A stretch of DNA of 64,000 nt from Micropruina glycogenica (GCF_900289045.1 NZ_LT985188.1:2604001-2668000); one strand, 5' to 3'; positions 1-8,569 are shown, counted from the first letter of the stretch. The notes: generated from the letters alone by a model not told the origin. A program made the numbers and translations.

Positions 1-110
1 CAGACGGCGAACATCACGGTGAAGTCGATGGTCGACATGGCGAGAACGCGGTTCGCACCCGGCCCGGTGCCATGTGCGGGCGCGACGGTGCCGGGCGTGC
101 CGGTGCTCAT
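1..110 (-). CDS. narK: Nitrate/nitrite transporter (NarK-like MFS), N-terminal fragment
   Basis: Only the first 36 codons lie in the window; the gene runs off the left edge. The minus-strand ATG is at 108-110, six bases after the narI stop codon, so it is the last visible gene of the nar operon. The fragment has a Gly/Pro/Ala-rich start and then a stretch around LAMSTIDFTVMFAV, which resembles the first transmembrane segment of NarK-type nitrate/nitrite carriers. Those proteins bring nitrate to the cytoplasmic NarG active site and export nitrite. The position beside narGHJI supports the call, but so little sequence is present that another MFS member is possible. Confidence 0.6.
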   Translation of the reverse strand, partial: MSTGTPGTVAPAHGTGPGANRVLAMSTIDFTVMFAV

Positions 111-116
111 GTTCGG

Positions 117-875
117 CTACTTCCTTTCGCGATCTTTGGTTCCGACGGCGTCCCACCCACGCACGCGGCTGCGTGAGGGTGTGGGGGCGACGGCATCGCG
201 GCTGCGGTACACCACGTACGGCCGGAACAGGTAGTGCAGCGGCACGGTGAAGGCGTGCACCAGCCGGCTGAACGGAATGAGGGCGATCAGCGCGAAGCCG
301 ACCAGAATGTGCACCTTGAACTGCCAGGTGCTGGCCGCCATCGCCTCGACGTCGGGCTGAAAGATCAGCAGCGAGCGAAACCAGATCGACACGGTCTCGC
401 GGTAGTTGTGCTCTTCGCCGGACGGCGTGTGGCCGCCGGTCAGCGTGGCGACCATGCCCAGCACGATGGCGGCGACCAGCACGACGTACATCAGCTTGTC
501 GTTGCGGGTGGTGGCCAGGAACACCGGCCCGGTGGTGCGTCGCCGGTAGATCAGCAGCGCGATGCCCACCAGGGTGGCGACGCCGGCCGCCGTGCCCGCC
601 CACAGTGCCACCTCGTGGTAGGTCTCTTGGCTGACCACCAGGTCCGTCCACGCTTTGGGTATCAGCAGGCCCATCAGGTGCCCCATCAGCACCACGAACA
701 GGCCGTAGTGAAACATCGGCGACGCGATGCGCAGCAGCTTCGACTCGTACAGCTGCGACGATCGGGTCGTCCAGCCGAACTGGTCGTACTTGTAGCGCCA
801 GATGGTGCCGGCCACCAGGGTGAACGCCACCAGGTAGGGCAGCACGCCCCACAAGAAGATGTCGATCGGGTTCAT
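117..875 (-). CDS. narI: Respiratory nitrate reductase gamma subunit NarI (cytochrome b)
   Basis: This 252-residue membrane protein is the diheme cytochrome b subunit that takes electrons from menaquinol and passes them to NarH. It has about five hydrophobic segments. The four histidines expected to bind the two hemes are at residues 56, 66, 189 and 207, close to the positions in E. coli NarI. The ATG overlaps the narJ stop by four bases (ATGA), which indicates translational coupling. The C-terminal tail, after about residue 225, is polar and Arg-rich. Length and gene order are typical of the family. Confidence 0.96.
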   Translation of the reverse strand: MNPIDIFLWGVLPYLVAFTLVAGTIWRYKYDQFGWTTRSSQLYESKLLRIASPMFHYGLFVVLMGHLMGLLIPKAWTDLVVSQETYHEVALWAGTAAGVATLVGIALLIYRRRTTGPVFLATTRNDKLMYVVLVAAIVLGMVATLTGGHTPSGEEHNYRETVSIWFRSLLIFQPDVEAMAASTWQFKVHILVGFALIALIPFSRLVHAFTVPLHYLFRPYVVYRSRDAVAPTPSRSRVRGWDAVGTKDRERK

Positions 876-1630
876 CGCAGACTCCTCGCGTCAACCAGGG
901 CAAGACCGGACGGCAGCGACGGGTCGAGCCCCACCAGCTCGATCGGCTGCACCTGGCCGAACCGGGCCTGCACCTCGGCCCTGGTCTGCGGTGACGCGCC
1001 CGGCAGCAGGTCACAGACCGCGACCAGTACGCCCGCGTGCGGCAGGTCGTCGGCCAGCAAGCCCAGTCGAATGAGTTCGAGGCTGGCCCTGAACCGGTTC
1101 AGCAACGCCAGGCCGCGCTCGGGGTCGGCGGCGGTGAACTCCAGCACCATGGGCAGGTGATCGGGCAGTTCGCCTGCGGTGTCGACCAGCAGCCCCGACT
1201 CGCGATAGACGGCCTTGATCGAGGCCAACACCTCGCCGCGCCGCCGGGTGTCGCCGTCGGTCCAGTAGCTCAGGTGCAGGGCGTGCCGGCGCGACAGGTC
1301 GAACTCTTGCACGTGGTACGACTGCAGCTCGCCCAGTGGTGCGCCGCGCAGGTGGGCCAGTACAGGGCGGAACTGCTTGAGCGCCCCAGTGTCGGTTAGC
1401 GCAGCCTGCACCAGGTCGATGCGCTCGAGCAGTTCCGGTTCGGGGTAGGCCAGCAGCATGGCTGCGGCCTGACAGATGACGGCAGGGTCTGCGCCGAGCG
1501 TTGCGGCAGAGATTCCGGCCTTCGCCGCAATGACGGACGCCCCCTCGTCATCCCGGCGCAGGCCGGGATCTCGCGACTCGGGGGACTCGCCGGGCTTGGA
1601 GCGCCCCAGGCTCCACCAGCGCGGGCTCAT
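872..1630 (-). CDS. narJ: Nitrate reductase assembly chaperone NarJ with repeat-derived N-terminus
   Basis: NarJ (252 residues as called) is a cytoplasmic chaperone needed for molybdenum cofactor insertion and membrane docking of NarGH. The family domain begins at about residue 48 with the VICQAAAMLLAYPEPE segment and runs to the end. The ATG at 1628-1630 overlaps the narH stop (ATGA). Residues about 20-42 are unlike other NarJ proteins and are the in-frame translation of two facing copies of a palindromic repeat at 1509-1573. The family-like part therefore sits behind a repeat-derived leader. No closer start with a clear ribosome site was seen, so the long form is kept; a downstream start is possible. 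Confidence 0.92.
   Translation of the reverse strand: MSPRWWSLGRSKPGESPESRDPGLRRDDEGASVIAAKAGISAATLGADPAVICQAAAMLLAYPEPELLERIDLVQAALTDTGALKQFRPVLAHLRGAPLGELQSYHVQEFDLSRRHALHLSYWTDGDTRRRGEVLASIKAVYRESGLLVDTAGELPDHLPMVLEFTAADPERGLALLNRFRASLELIRLGLLADDLPHAGVLVAVCDLLPGASPQTRAEVQARFGQVQPIELVGLDPSLPSGLALVDARSLR
1509..1573. repeat. Two facing copies of the 26-bp palindromic repeat inside narJ
   Basis: Copy one (1509-1534) reads GAGATTCCGG...GCAATGAC. Copy two (1547-1573) reads GTCATCCCGG...CCGGGATCTCG and is a near-perfect inverted repeat around GCAG. They face each other 12 bp apart and are open in the narJ frame. The same element occurs at seven other places in the window. Confidence 0.85.
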
Positions 1631-3264
1631 TTCGCGTCCTCGTTGCCGTCCCAGTTCAACAAGCCGTCGCGGTTGTGCAGTTGCGCGCTGGACGCGGCAG
1701 CTTCGGCCTGCTGCCGGGCCTTCAGCGCCGAGTAGGTTTCGATCGCGACCGGCACCGGCCGTCCGGACGCCTCACCGAACGGCCCCGAGTTGTACATGCC
1801 CGGGCCGCCCTCGAAGTCGAGCGAGCAGGCCAACTCTTCGAGGTTGTGCGCCTCTTCGTGGTGCGCCTTCGGAATGACGTAGCGCTCGTCGTACTTCGCG
1901 ATGGCCAACAGCCGGTACATCTGCTCCATGGCCTGCGGAGTCATGCCGACCGCCTCGGCCAGTTCGGCGTCGCGGCCGGTACCCAACGTGACCCCACGCA
2001 TGTAAGCCCGCATGGCGGCAAGCTTCTGCAGCACGTCGGTGACGATGGCAGTGTCGCCGGCGGTGAACAGCTCGGCCAGGTAACCCACCGGAATGCGCAG
2101 TGCGTCGATGGCCCCGAACAGGTTGCCTGCGGCTTCGGCGTCGTGGCCCTGCTTGCGCAGTAGGTCGACCACCGGCGACAGCGGCGGTATGTACCAGACC
2201 ATCGGCATCGTGCGGTACTCGGGGTGCAGCGGCAGCGCCACCTTGAAGTGCTTGATCAGGGCGTACACGGGCGAGCGCTGGGCGGCGGTGATCCAGTCCT
2301 GCGGCATGCCGCCGGCCCTGGCCGCCTCGATCACCTCGGGGTCGTGCGGGTCGAGCATCAGGTCGAGTTGGGCGGCGTACAGATCTTGCTCGTCGGCGCA
2401 GGCCGCTTCGGTCACCCGATCGGGGTCGTACAAGATGATGCCCAGGTAGCGCAGCCGTCCCACACAGGTTTCGGAGCACACCGTCGGCAGGCCCACCTCC
2501 AGCCGCGGGTAGCAGAACGTGCACTTCTCGGCCTTGCCGCTGCGGTGGTTGAAGTAGATCTTCTTGTACGGGCAGCCTGTGATGCATTGCCGCCAGCCGC
2601 GGCAGCGGTCTTGGTCGACCAGCACGATGCCGTCTTCGGCGCGCTTGTAGATGGCGCCCGAGGGGCAACTGGCCATGCACGACGGGTTCAGGCAGTGCTC
2701 GCAGATGCGCGGCAAGAAGAACATGAAGCTCTTCTCGTACTCGAAGCGAATCTGCTCGTTGGCCTCGTCACGCAGCTTCTCGATCACCGGGTCGGACTGG
2801 CCGGTCTCGACGACGCCGCCCAGGGAGTCGTCCCAGTTGGCCGACCAGGTGATCTGCGTGTCTTCGCCGGTGATCAGCGACTTGGGCCGGGCCACCGGAA
2901 AGTCATCACCGAGGGGGGCGCTGATCAGATTCTGATAGTCATAGGTCCACGGCTCGTAATAGTCGTCGAGTTCGGGCTGCACGGGTGAGGCGAAGATGCT
3001 GAGCAGCTTCTGAAAGCGCCCGCCGCTACGCAGTTTGAGGCCGCCCGACGCGGTGCGCACCCAGCCGCCGCGCCACTTCTGCTGGTCTTCGTAGCGGCGC
3101 GGGTAACCGAGCCCGGGCCGGGTCTCGACGTTGTTGAACCAGACGTACTCGGTGCCGGCCCGGTTGGTCCAGGCCTGCTTGCAGGTCACCGAGCAGGTGT
3201 GGCAACCGATGCACTTGTCGAGGTTCATCACCATGGCCACCTGGGCCATCACACGCTTCGGCAT
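1627..3264 (-). CDS. narH: Respiratory nitrate reductase beta subunit NarH
   Basis: This 545-residue iron-sulfur subunit transfers electrons from NarI heme to NarG. The first cluster motif has cysteines at residues 18, 21, 24 and 28 (CIGCHTC...C). Three further groups follow between roughly residues 190 and 270. One of these has the CRGWRQC signature, whose Trp replaces a Cys and gives the [3Fe-4S] cluster typical of NarH. The reading frame is open upstream, but the start is set at the ATG 3262-3264. That ATG lies eight bases after an AGGAGGTG ribosome site and overlaps the narG stop by ATGA. Confidence 0.97.
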   Translation of the reverse strand: MPKRVMAQVAMVMNLDKCIGCHTCSVTCKQAWTNRAGTEYVWFNNVETRPGLGYPRRYEDQQKWRGGWVRTASGGLKLRSGGRFQKLLSIFASPVQPELDDYYEPWTYDYQNLISAPLGDDFPVARPKSLITGEDTQITWSANWDDSLGGVVETGQSDPVIEKLRDEANEQIRFEYEKSFMFFLPRICEHCLNPSCMASCPSGAIYKRAEDGIVLVDQDRCRGWRQCITGCPYKKIYFNHRSGKAEKCTFCYPRLEVGLPTVCSETCVGRLRYLGIILYDPDRVTEAACADEQDLYAAQLDLMLDPHDPEVIEAARAGGMPQDWITAAQRSPVYALIKHFKVALPLHPEYRTMPMVWYIPPLSPVVDLLRKQGHDAEAAGNLFGAIDALRIPVGYLAELFTAGDTAIVTDVLQKLAAMRAYMRGVTLGTGRDAELAEAVGMTPQAMEQMYRLLAIAKYDERYVIPKAHHEEAHNLEELACSLDFEGGPGMYNSGPFGEASGRPVPVAIETYSALKARQQAEAAASSAQLHNRDGLLNWDGNEDAK

Positions 3265-6200
3265 CAGTACTGCACCTCCTGCGAACGGCGGCGGACGGTC
3301 GACACGATGTCGCGCTGCACCCCGGTGGGGCCCAGGTAGTTGAACGCGTACGCCAACTGGGCGTACGCCCCGATCAGGTGGGTGGGTTTGACCAGAATGC
3401 GGGTGACCGAGTTGTGAATGCCGCCGCGCTTGCCGGTGGCCTCGGACTTGGGCACGTCGATGGTGCGCTCCTGCGCATGCTGCACGTAGCAGATGCCGTC
3501 GGGCAGCTTGTGGGTGACGACGGCACGGGCGACGAACACACCGTTGGCGTTGGTGAGTTCGATCCAGTCGTTGTCGGCCACCCCGATGGACGCGGCGTCG
3601 GCCACGCTCAGCCACGCCTGCGGGCCGCCGCGGCCCAGGCTGAGCATGAACAGGTTGTCCTGGTACTCGGAATGAATCGACCACTTGTTGTGCACGGTGA
3701 GGTAGCGCAACGTGATCGCCTTTTCGCCGGTCGGCCCGAGTTCGGGCTCACCGAAGGCCCGGCTCATGTCGAGCGGCGGCCGGAACGTGGGCAACTGCTC
3801 CCCGGCGTCGATCATCCAGTCGTGGTCGAGAAAGAAGTGCATGCGGCCCGAGAGGGTGTGCCACGGCTTGAGCCGTTCGGTGTTGATCGTGAACGCGGCG
3901 TACCGGCGTCCACCCGTTTCAGAGCCCGACCACTCCGGCGAGGTGATCACCGGCTGCGGCGCCTCTTGGGTCTGCTTGTAGGTGATGCGGCGCTCCTCCT
4001 GGCCTTCGGACAGGTCGGCCAGCTTGCGTCCGGTCTTGGCCTCCAGGGTGTGAAAGCCCTGGGTGGCCAGTGCGCCGTTGGTGGTTCCCGAGAAGGCGAG
4101 GATCGCCTCGGCCAGCCGGGCGTCGGTGTCGATGGCCGGACGCCCCGCGCCGGCGCCTGAGGCCATCACGCCGTGCAGCTTGCCGAGCAGGTCAACCGAG
4201 CCGTTGACGTCGTAGGTGATGTTCTTCACCGTGAAGCCCAGCCGGTCGGCCAGGGGGCCGACAGTGGCGAGCTTGTCGGCGATGGCGGTGTAATCGCGCT
4301 CTACCACCATCAATGCCGGCAGGTTCTTACCCGGAACCGCGGGCAGGTCGGTGCCGCGCCAGTCGGGCACGTGCCCGCCGGGCTGGCTGATCTGGCCGGG
4401 GGTGTCGTGCTGCATCGGCACCGCCACCAGGTCGCTGCGGGTGTCGAGCCGACCCTTGGCCAGCGTCGAGATCGCGCGCGCAAGCAGGGTGAAGAATTCG
4501 AAGTCGCTTTTCGCTTCCCACGGCGGGTCGATCGCGGGGGTGAAGGCGTGCACGTAGGGGTGCATGTCGGTGCTCGAAATGTCGTACTTCTCGTACCAGG
4601 TGGCGGCCGGAAACACGATGTCTGACAGCAGCGTGGTCGACGTCATGCGAAAGTCGGCGCTGATCAGCAGGTCGAGCTTGCCCTCGGGCGCCTCGTCGCG
4701 GAACGCCACGACCGTGGGCTTGACCTCGGCGGCGTGCTGGTTGGGCATCAGGTTCGAGCCGGTGCCCAGCAGGTGCTTCAAGAAGTACTCGTTGCCCTTG
4801 GCGGACGATCCGAACAGGTTCGAGCGCCACACCACCATGGTGCGCGGCCAGTTCTCGGGCGCATCGATGTCTTCGAGAGAGGTCTTCAGGGTGCCGTCCT
4901 TGAGCCGGCTCGCGACCCAGCTGCCGACGTCGGGCGCCTCGCCCGCAGCCACGGCGGCTTTCGCTTCGTCGGCCAGATCGAGCGGGTTGCGGTCGAACTG
5001 CGGGTAGAACGGCATCCAGCCCAGCCGGTGACTGAGCGCCATCGCGTCGGCGGTGTGCAGGCCGTCCAGGCTGCCGGTGGACAGCGGCGACTTCACCCGG
5101 TCGGCCGAGTAGCCGTCGGTGCGCCACTGGTCGGTGTGCATGTACCAGTAGCCGGTGCCGATCATGGTGCGCGGCGGCCGCGACCAGTCCAGCGCGTTGG
5201 CCAGGTTGAACCAGCCGGTCATCGGCCGGCACTTCTCCTGCCCCACGTAGTGCGCCCAGCCGCCGCCGTTCTTGCCGATGCAGCCGGTGAGCATCAGCAG
5301 CGCCATGATCGCTCGGTAGGTGACGTCGGCGTGGAACCAGTGGCAGATGCCGGCGCCGATGATGATCATCGAGCGGCCGCCGGAGTCTTCGGCGTTCTTG
5401 GCGAACTCGCGGGCGATGCGCACGCAGACGTCGGCGGGCACCGACGTGATCTCGGCCTGCCACGCGGGGGTGTAGGGCGATTCGACGTCGTCGTAGCCGG
5501 ACGGCCACGTGCCCGGCAACGAATCGCGGCCCACCCCGTACTGGGCGAGCATCAGGTCGAGCACGGTGGTGACCAGGTGCTCACCCACTCGCACCGTCGG
5601 CACCCCGCGGCGAATGATGGTGCCCTCGCCGCGCGGGTCTTCGAAGCACGGCAGAGCGATCTCGACGGGCTCGGCCCCGGGCACGTTCAGCAGGCTGAGC
5701 GCCGGGTCCAGGTCACCGAGTTCGAGGTTCCAGGTGCCCTGGCCGCCCTCGCTGTAGCGGTGCCCCATGGTGCCGTTGGGCACCGCGGGGGCGTTGGTGG
5801 CGGCGTCCCACAGCACGGTGGCGAAGGCGTCGTCCAGTTTGCCGTTGGTCGGGCTGGTCGAGACCCCGTCCAGGTCGGCGGCGGTCAAGAACTTGGCCGC
5901 GGTCAGGCCGTGGCCGTCGGGGTGCTCGACCAGGGTGACCAGCATCGGCAGGTCGGTGTACTGCCGCACGTAGTCGGTGAACGCCGGCACCTGGCGCTCG
6001 ACGTAGTTCTCGCGCAACATGACGTGGCCCATGGCCATGGCCAGCGCGGCGTCGGTGCCGGCCTGCGCGGGCAGCCACTCATCGGCGAACTTCACGTTGT
6101 CGGCGTAGTCGGGGCTGACTGTCACCACCTTGGTGCCGCGGTAGCGCACCTCGGCCATCCAGTGGGCGTCCGGGGTGCGGGTGACGGGCACGTTGGAGCC

Positions 6201-6995
6201 CCACATCATCAGATAGGTGGCGTCCCACCAGTCGCCCGACTCGGGCACGTCGGTCTGGTCGCCGAACACCTGCGGGCTGGCCACCGGCAGGTCGGCGTAC
6301 CAGTCGTAGAACGACGTCATGGCGCCGCCGATCAGGTGGTTGAACCGGGTGCCCACCGCATGGCTGACCATCGACATGGCCGGAATCGGCGAGAACGACA
6401 CGCAGCGGTCGGGCCCGTAGGTGCCGATGGTGTGCACGTACGAGGCTGCGGCGATCTCGAGCGCCTCGTTCCACGAGATGCGCACCAGGCCGCCCTTGCC
6501 GCGGGCGTTCTGGTAGCGCTTACGGGTTGCGGGGTCGGTCGAGATCTCGGCGAACGCCTTCACCGGATCGCCGTCGTGGCGCGCCTTCGCGGCCCGGTAG
6601 GCCTCGATCAGCACGCCCCGCCCGTAGGGGTAGCGCACCCGGGTGGGCGAGTAGGTGTACCAACTGAAGGCCGCGCCGCGGGGGCAGCCGCGGGGCTCGT
6701 ACTCGGGTCGGTCGGGGCCGGTGGTCGGGTAGTCGGTCTGCTGACTCTCCCAGGTGATGATGCCGTCCTTGACGTACACCTTCCACGAACACGAGCCGGT
6801 GCAGTTCACCCCGTGGGTGGAGCGAACCACCTTGTCATGGCTCCATCGGTCGCGATAGAACACGTCGCCCTGGCGGCCGCCCTCGCGAAAGACCACGCGG
6901 CCGTCGTCGGTCTCGTCCCACTTGGTGAAGTACTTGCCGAGCTTCAGCAGGGCAGCGGCAGCGGGCCCATCCACCCGCGCTCGGTCGGTGGTCAT
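3264..6995 (-). CDS. narG: Respiratory nitrate reductase alpha subunit NarG
   Basis: This 1243-residue catalytic subunit reduces nitrate to nitrite at a Mo-bis-MGD centre on the cytoplasmic side. The N-terminal segment near residues 60-75 (HGVNCTGSCSW) carries the His/Cys ligands of the FS0 [4Fe-4S] cluster. The molybdopterin oxidoreductase domain follows, and the molybdopterin-dinucleotide binding domain is near the C-terminus. The length matches other NarG proteins. It is the first gene of narGHJI, transcribed away from the HTH regulator at 7159. The ATG at 6993-6995 has only a weak ribosome site in front of it, but the N-terminus aligns with the family. Confidence 0.97.
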   Translation of the reverse strand: MTTDRARVDGPAAAALLKLGKYFTKWDETDDGRVVFREGGRQGDVFYRDRWSHDKVVRSTHGVNCTGSCSWKVYVKDGIITWESQQTDYPTTGPDRPEYEPRGCPRGAAFSWYTYSPTRVRYPYGRGVLIEAYRAAKARHDGDPVKAFAEISTDPATRKRYQNARGKGGLVRISWNEALEIAAASYVHTIGTYGPDRCVSFSPIPAMSMVSHAVGTRFNHLIGGAMTSFYDWYADLPVASPQVFGDQTDVPESGDWWDATYLMMWGSNVPVTRTPDAHWMAEVRYRGTKVVTVSPDYADNVKFADEWLPAQAGTDAALAMAMGHVMLRENYVERQVPAFTDYVRQYTDLPMLVTLVEHPDGHGLTAAKFLTAADLDGVSTSPTNGKLDDAFATVLWDAATNAPAVPNGTMGHRYSEGGQGTWNLELGDLDPALSLLNVPGAEPVEIALPCFEDPRGEGTIIRRGVPTVRVGEHLVTTVLDLMLAQYGVGRDSLPGTWPSGYDDVESPYTPAWQAEITSVPADVCVRIAREFAKNAEDSGGRSMIIIGAGICHWFHADVTYRAIMALLMLTGCIGKNGGGWAHYVGQEKCRPMTGWFNLANALDWSRPPRTMIGTGYWYMHTDQWRTDGYSADRVKSPLSTGSLDGLHTADAMALSHRLGWMPFYPQFDRNPLDLADEAKAAVAAGEAPDVGSWVASRLKDGTLKTSLEDIDAPENWPRTMVVWRSNLFGSSAKGNEYFLKHLLGTGSNLMPNQHAAEVKPTVVAFRDEAPEGKLDLLISADFRMTSTTLLSDIVFPAATWYEKYDISSTDMHPYVHAFTPAIDPPWEAKSDFEFFTLLARAISTLAKGRLDTRSDLVAVPMQHDTPGQISQPGGHVPDWRGTDLPAVPGKNLPALMVVERDYTAIADKLATVGPLADRLGFTVKNITYDVNGSVDLLGKLHGVMASGAGAGRPAIDTDARLAEAILAFSGTTNGALATQGFHTLEAKTGRKLADLSEGQEERRITYKQTQEAPQPVITSPEWSGSETGGRRYAAFTINTERLKPWHTLSGRMHFFLDHDWMIDAGEQLPTFRPPLDMSRAFGEPELGPTGEKAITLRYLTVHNKWSIHSEYQDNLFMLSLGRGGPQAWLSVADAASIGVADNDWIELTNANGVFVARAVVTHKLPDGICYVQHAQERTIDVPKSEATGKRGGIHNSVTRILVKPTHLIGAYAQLAYAFNYLGPTGVQRDIVSTVRRRSQEVQY

Positions 6996-7020
6996 GGCGA
7001 CATGCTAATCACGGCGACGG

Positions 7021-7047
7021 GGTTTACATGAAGAAATCGGTAAAACC
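7021..7047. promoter_or_regulatory. Imperfect inverted repeat upstream of narG
   Basis: GGTTTAC (7021-7027) and GTAAAACC (7040-7047) form an inverted repeat with a 12-bp spacer and one extra A. It is 26-52 bp upstream of the narG start, where a promoter or operator would be expected. No FNR-type TTGAT-N4-ATCAA site was seen. Confidence 0.35.
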
Positions 7048-7093
7048 CTGTGAAGGCGGCCAGAACCGTGCAAGACGGCCCCGGCGAGCCCTC

Positions 7094-7106
7094 GGTAATA
7101 GTTACC
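7094..7106. promoter_or_regulatory. 13-bp perfect palindrome, candidate operator between narG and the HTH gene
   Basis: GGTAA-TAG-TTACC is a perfect inverted repeat 53 bp upstream of the HTH regulator and 99 bp upstream of narG, in the divergent promoter region. It is an A/T-rich island in GC-rich surroundings. An autoregulatory or nar-control site for the adjacent regulator is the simplest reading; no binding data support it. Confidence 0.45.
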
Positions 7107-7158
7107 ATCGGGCAGAGAAAACCCGACCGAGCAGGCTGGGCGGGGTGCGGAGAGATCG

Positions 7159-7833
7159 ATGAGCGCAGCGAAGACCGAGCGTCTGGGGCCCACGCGGGCC
7201 GAGGTGCTGCACCACCTGCGCACGCGCGCGTCCGCGCAGGGCGTCGAGGCGGTGGCGTTGGCGCTCGGGCTGCACCCCAACACCACCCGGTTTCACCTGG
7301 GCGCTCTCACCGAGGCGGGCCTGGTCGTCCGCGAGGTCGAGAACCGCCGCCGGCCGGGGCGTCCGCGCATGCTGTTCCGGGCCGTCCCCGGCCTGGGTGG
7401 TGACCACTACGAAGCGCTGGCCGAGGTGCTGGTGCGGCACTTCGCCAGCGGCTTGGACGACCGGGCCGAGCGGGCCGAGAACGCGGGCCTGGCCTGGGGC
7501 GAGCGGCTGCGCGAGCAGCGCGACCCGCAGTCGTCCGACCAGCCGGTGGAACGGTTGGTGAACGCGATGGACGCCCTCGGCTACCAACCGCAGCGCGACC
7601 AGTCCGACGACGCCACGGTCGTACTGCGGCCCTGCCCTTTTCTGAACCTGGCCGGCGACGACCCCGACGTGATCTGCCGGTTGCACGTGGGCCTGGCCAA
7701 TGGGCTGCTCGGCCCCGACCAGCCCTGGCGGGTCACCGACATCGAGCCGTTCGCGACGCCCACCACGTGCGTGCTGCGGCTGCAGCACCTGGCCGCGGCT
7801 GAACCGTCTGCGGCGAGCGATCACGTGGCCTGA
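7159..7833 (+). CDS. Winged-helix transcription regulator with a Cys-containing C-terminal domain
   Basis: This 224-residue protein has an ArsR/DeoR-like winged helix at about residues 10-75, with a recognition helix around HPNTTRFHLGAL. The C-terminal domain has conserved-looking cysteines at 159, 173 and 204, arranged as CPF...C-RLH...C. SufR-type regulators have this layout and hold an Fe-S cluster that senses oxygen or iron supply. The gene is divergent from narG across a region with two inverted repeats, so control of nar expression by redox state is plausible. That role is inferred from position only. The ATG at 7159 follows GGTGCGGAGAGATCG, an acceptable ribosome site. Confidence 0.8.
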   Translation: MSAAKTERLGPTRAEVLHHLRTRASAQGVEAVALALGLHPNTTRFHLGALTEAGLVVREVENRRRPGRPRMLFRAVPGLGGDHYEALAEVLVRHFASGLDDRAERAENAGLAWGERLREQRDPQSSDQPVERLVNAMDALGYQPQRDQSDDATVVLRPCPFLNLAGDDPDVICRLHVGLANGLLGPDQPWRVTDIEPFATPTTCVLRLQHLAAAEPSAASDHVA

Positions 7834-7947
7834 GCCGACCCCACCGGCGCCTCGCCGAGCCGGCACGACGTGACCCAGAACGGTGTAGCCCGTCGGGCAC
7901 CTCGCGAGAACCATGGTGCCGAGAACCGCCACCATGCAGGAGGCCGC

Positions 7948-8140
7948 ATGCCGACCAGCCGACCCACCCTGGACGCCCTCAACATCGATCTGGTGCCGCC
8001 GGGCGGTGACTACGACCCGAGGTCGAGCGGCTTCTGGGCCTGGGGGCGCGCACGCTCGAGCACGACTGGGGCAAGTTGAACTGGACCGTCATGCTCGACC
8101 GGGCAACAACGAGTTCTGCCTCTTGAAGCCGACGAACTGA
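7948..8140 (+). pseudogene. VOC/glyoxalase-family remnant with internal deletion and two frameshifts
   Basis: The start MPTSRPTLDALNI is typical of actinobacterial glyoxalase-like (VOC) proteins. It runs directly into DLVPPGGDYDP, which normally lies much further along, so the middle of the gene is missing. The frame then shifts, and EVERLLGLGART...WTVMLD follows. A second shift leads to GNNEFCLLKPTN and a stop at 8138-8140. All three pieces are recognisable C-terminal VOC sequence. About 64 codons remain of a gene usually near 120-140 codons. Two frameshifts plus a deletion make sequencing error an unlikely sole cause. Confidence 0.8.
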
Positions 8141-8232
8141 GCTTTCGCAGGTTCCCGCAGCATGGGCGAGGGCGGGCGCCTGGACGCACCGCTACCGCCA
8201 TCCGCCATCCTCGCGGCGCCCGGGTGGGTCCG

Positions 8233-8265
8233 GTCGTGGTCCCGGCCCCTGGCCGGGACCACGAC
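8233..8265. terminator. Perfect 15-bp hairpin, likely bidirectional terminator
   Basis: GTCGTGGTCCCGGCC (8233-8247), loop CCT, then the exact reverse complement (8251-8265). It lies between the VOC remnant and the end of the hsp20 operon, which converge here. There is no T-run, as is common in high-GC actinobacteria. The surrounding 8141-8364 holds no other feature that I can support. Confidence 0.6.
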
Positions 8266-8364
8266 TGCGTGCTGCTCGCAGGACTGCTGGCGTAGGTGCG
8301 TGGCGGGCGGGGCGTGGCGCTTGGCGCACGCGTGCGATGGTCAACGGTGCAGTCGAGCGAGCAG

Positions 8365-8556
8365 TCACCCATCGGATCGTTGTCGTGCTGTCTGGCTGGC
8401 ACCCCCTTTCGTGTCGTGGGCATCGTGGTTGCCGTACTCCTCGTTGATGATGGCCTCGAAGGCGTGCCCGAGCAGTGTTGGATCGCTGCTCATGATGGTC
8501 AGGAACTGCTCACGAACTGAGCCCCACGGATCCCCGGTTGCGTGTGCGGTGCGCAT
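8365..8556 (-). CDS. Small hypothetical protein downstream of hsp20
   Basis: A 63-codon frame starts 14 bp after the hsp20 stop on the same strand. The first 40 residues (WGSVREQFLTIMSSDPTLLGHAFEAIINEEYG) look like a folded, mostly helical peptide, and the last 20 are polar and low in complexity. A modest ribosome site (GGTAGGCG) precedes the ATG. I do not recognise the family. If it is real, it would be co-transcribed with hsp20 and under the same heat-shock or MerR control. Length and lack of a known homologue keep confidence low. Confidence 0.45.
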   Translation of the reverse strand: MRTAHATGDPWGSVREQFLTIMSSDPTLLGHAFEAIINEEYGNHDAHDTKGGASQTARQRSDG

Positions 8557-8569
8557 GATCGCCTACCGT

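Noticed and set aside
4734-7031. A 765-codon open frame on the plus strand opposite narG
   Set aside because: It is a mirror of a GC-rich gene: its sequence is dominated by Gly, His, Arg, Val and Gln runs with no domain, while narG on the other strand is unmistakable. The same applies to long antisense frames at 45125-47161, 54092-55723 and 57877-59724.
8010-8423. 137-codon minus-strand frame over the VOC remnant and hairpin
   Set aside because: It crosses the 15-bp hairpin, has Pro/Arg/Ser/Thr-rich composition and overlaps the more plausible small gene after hsp20.
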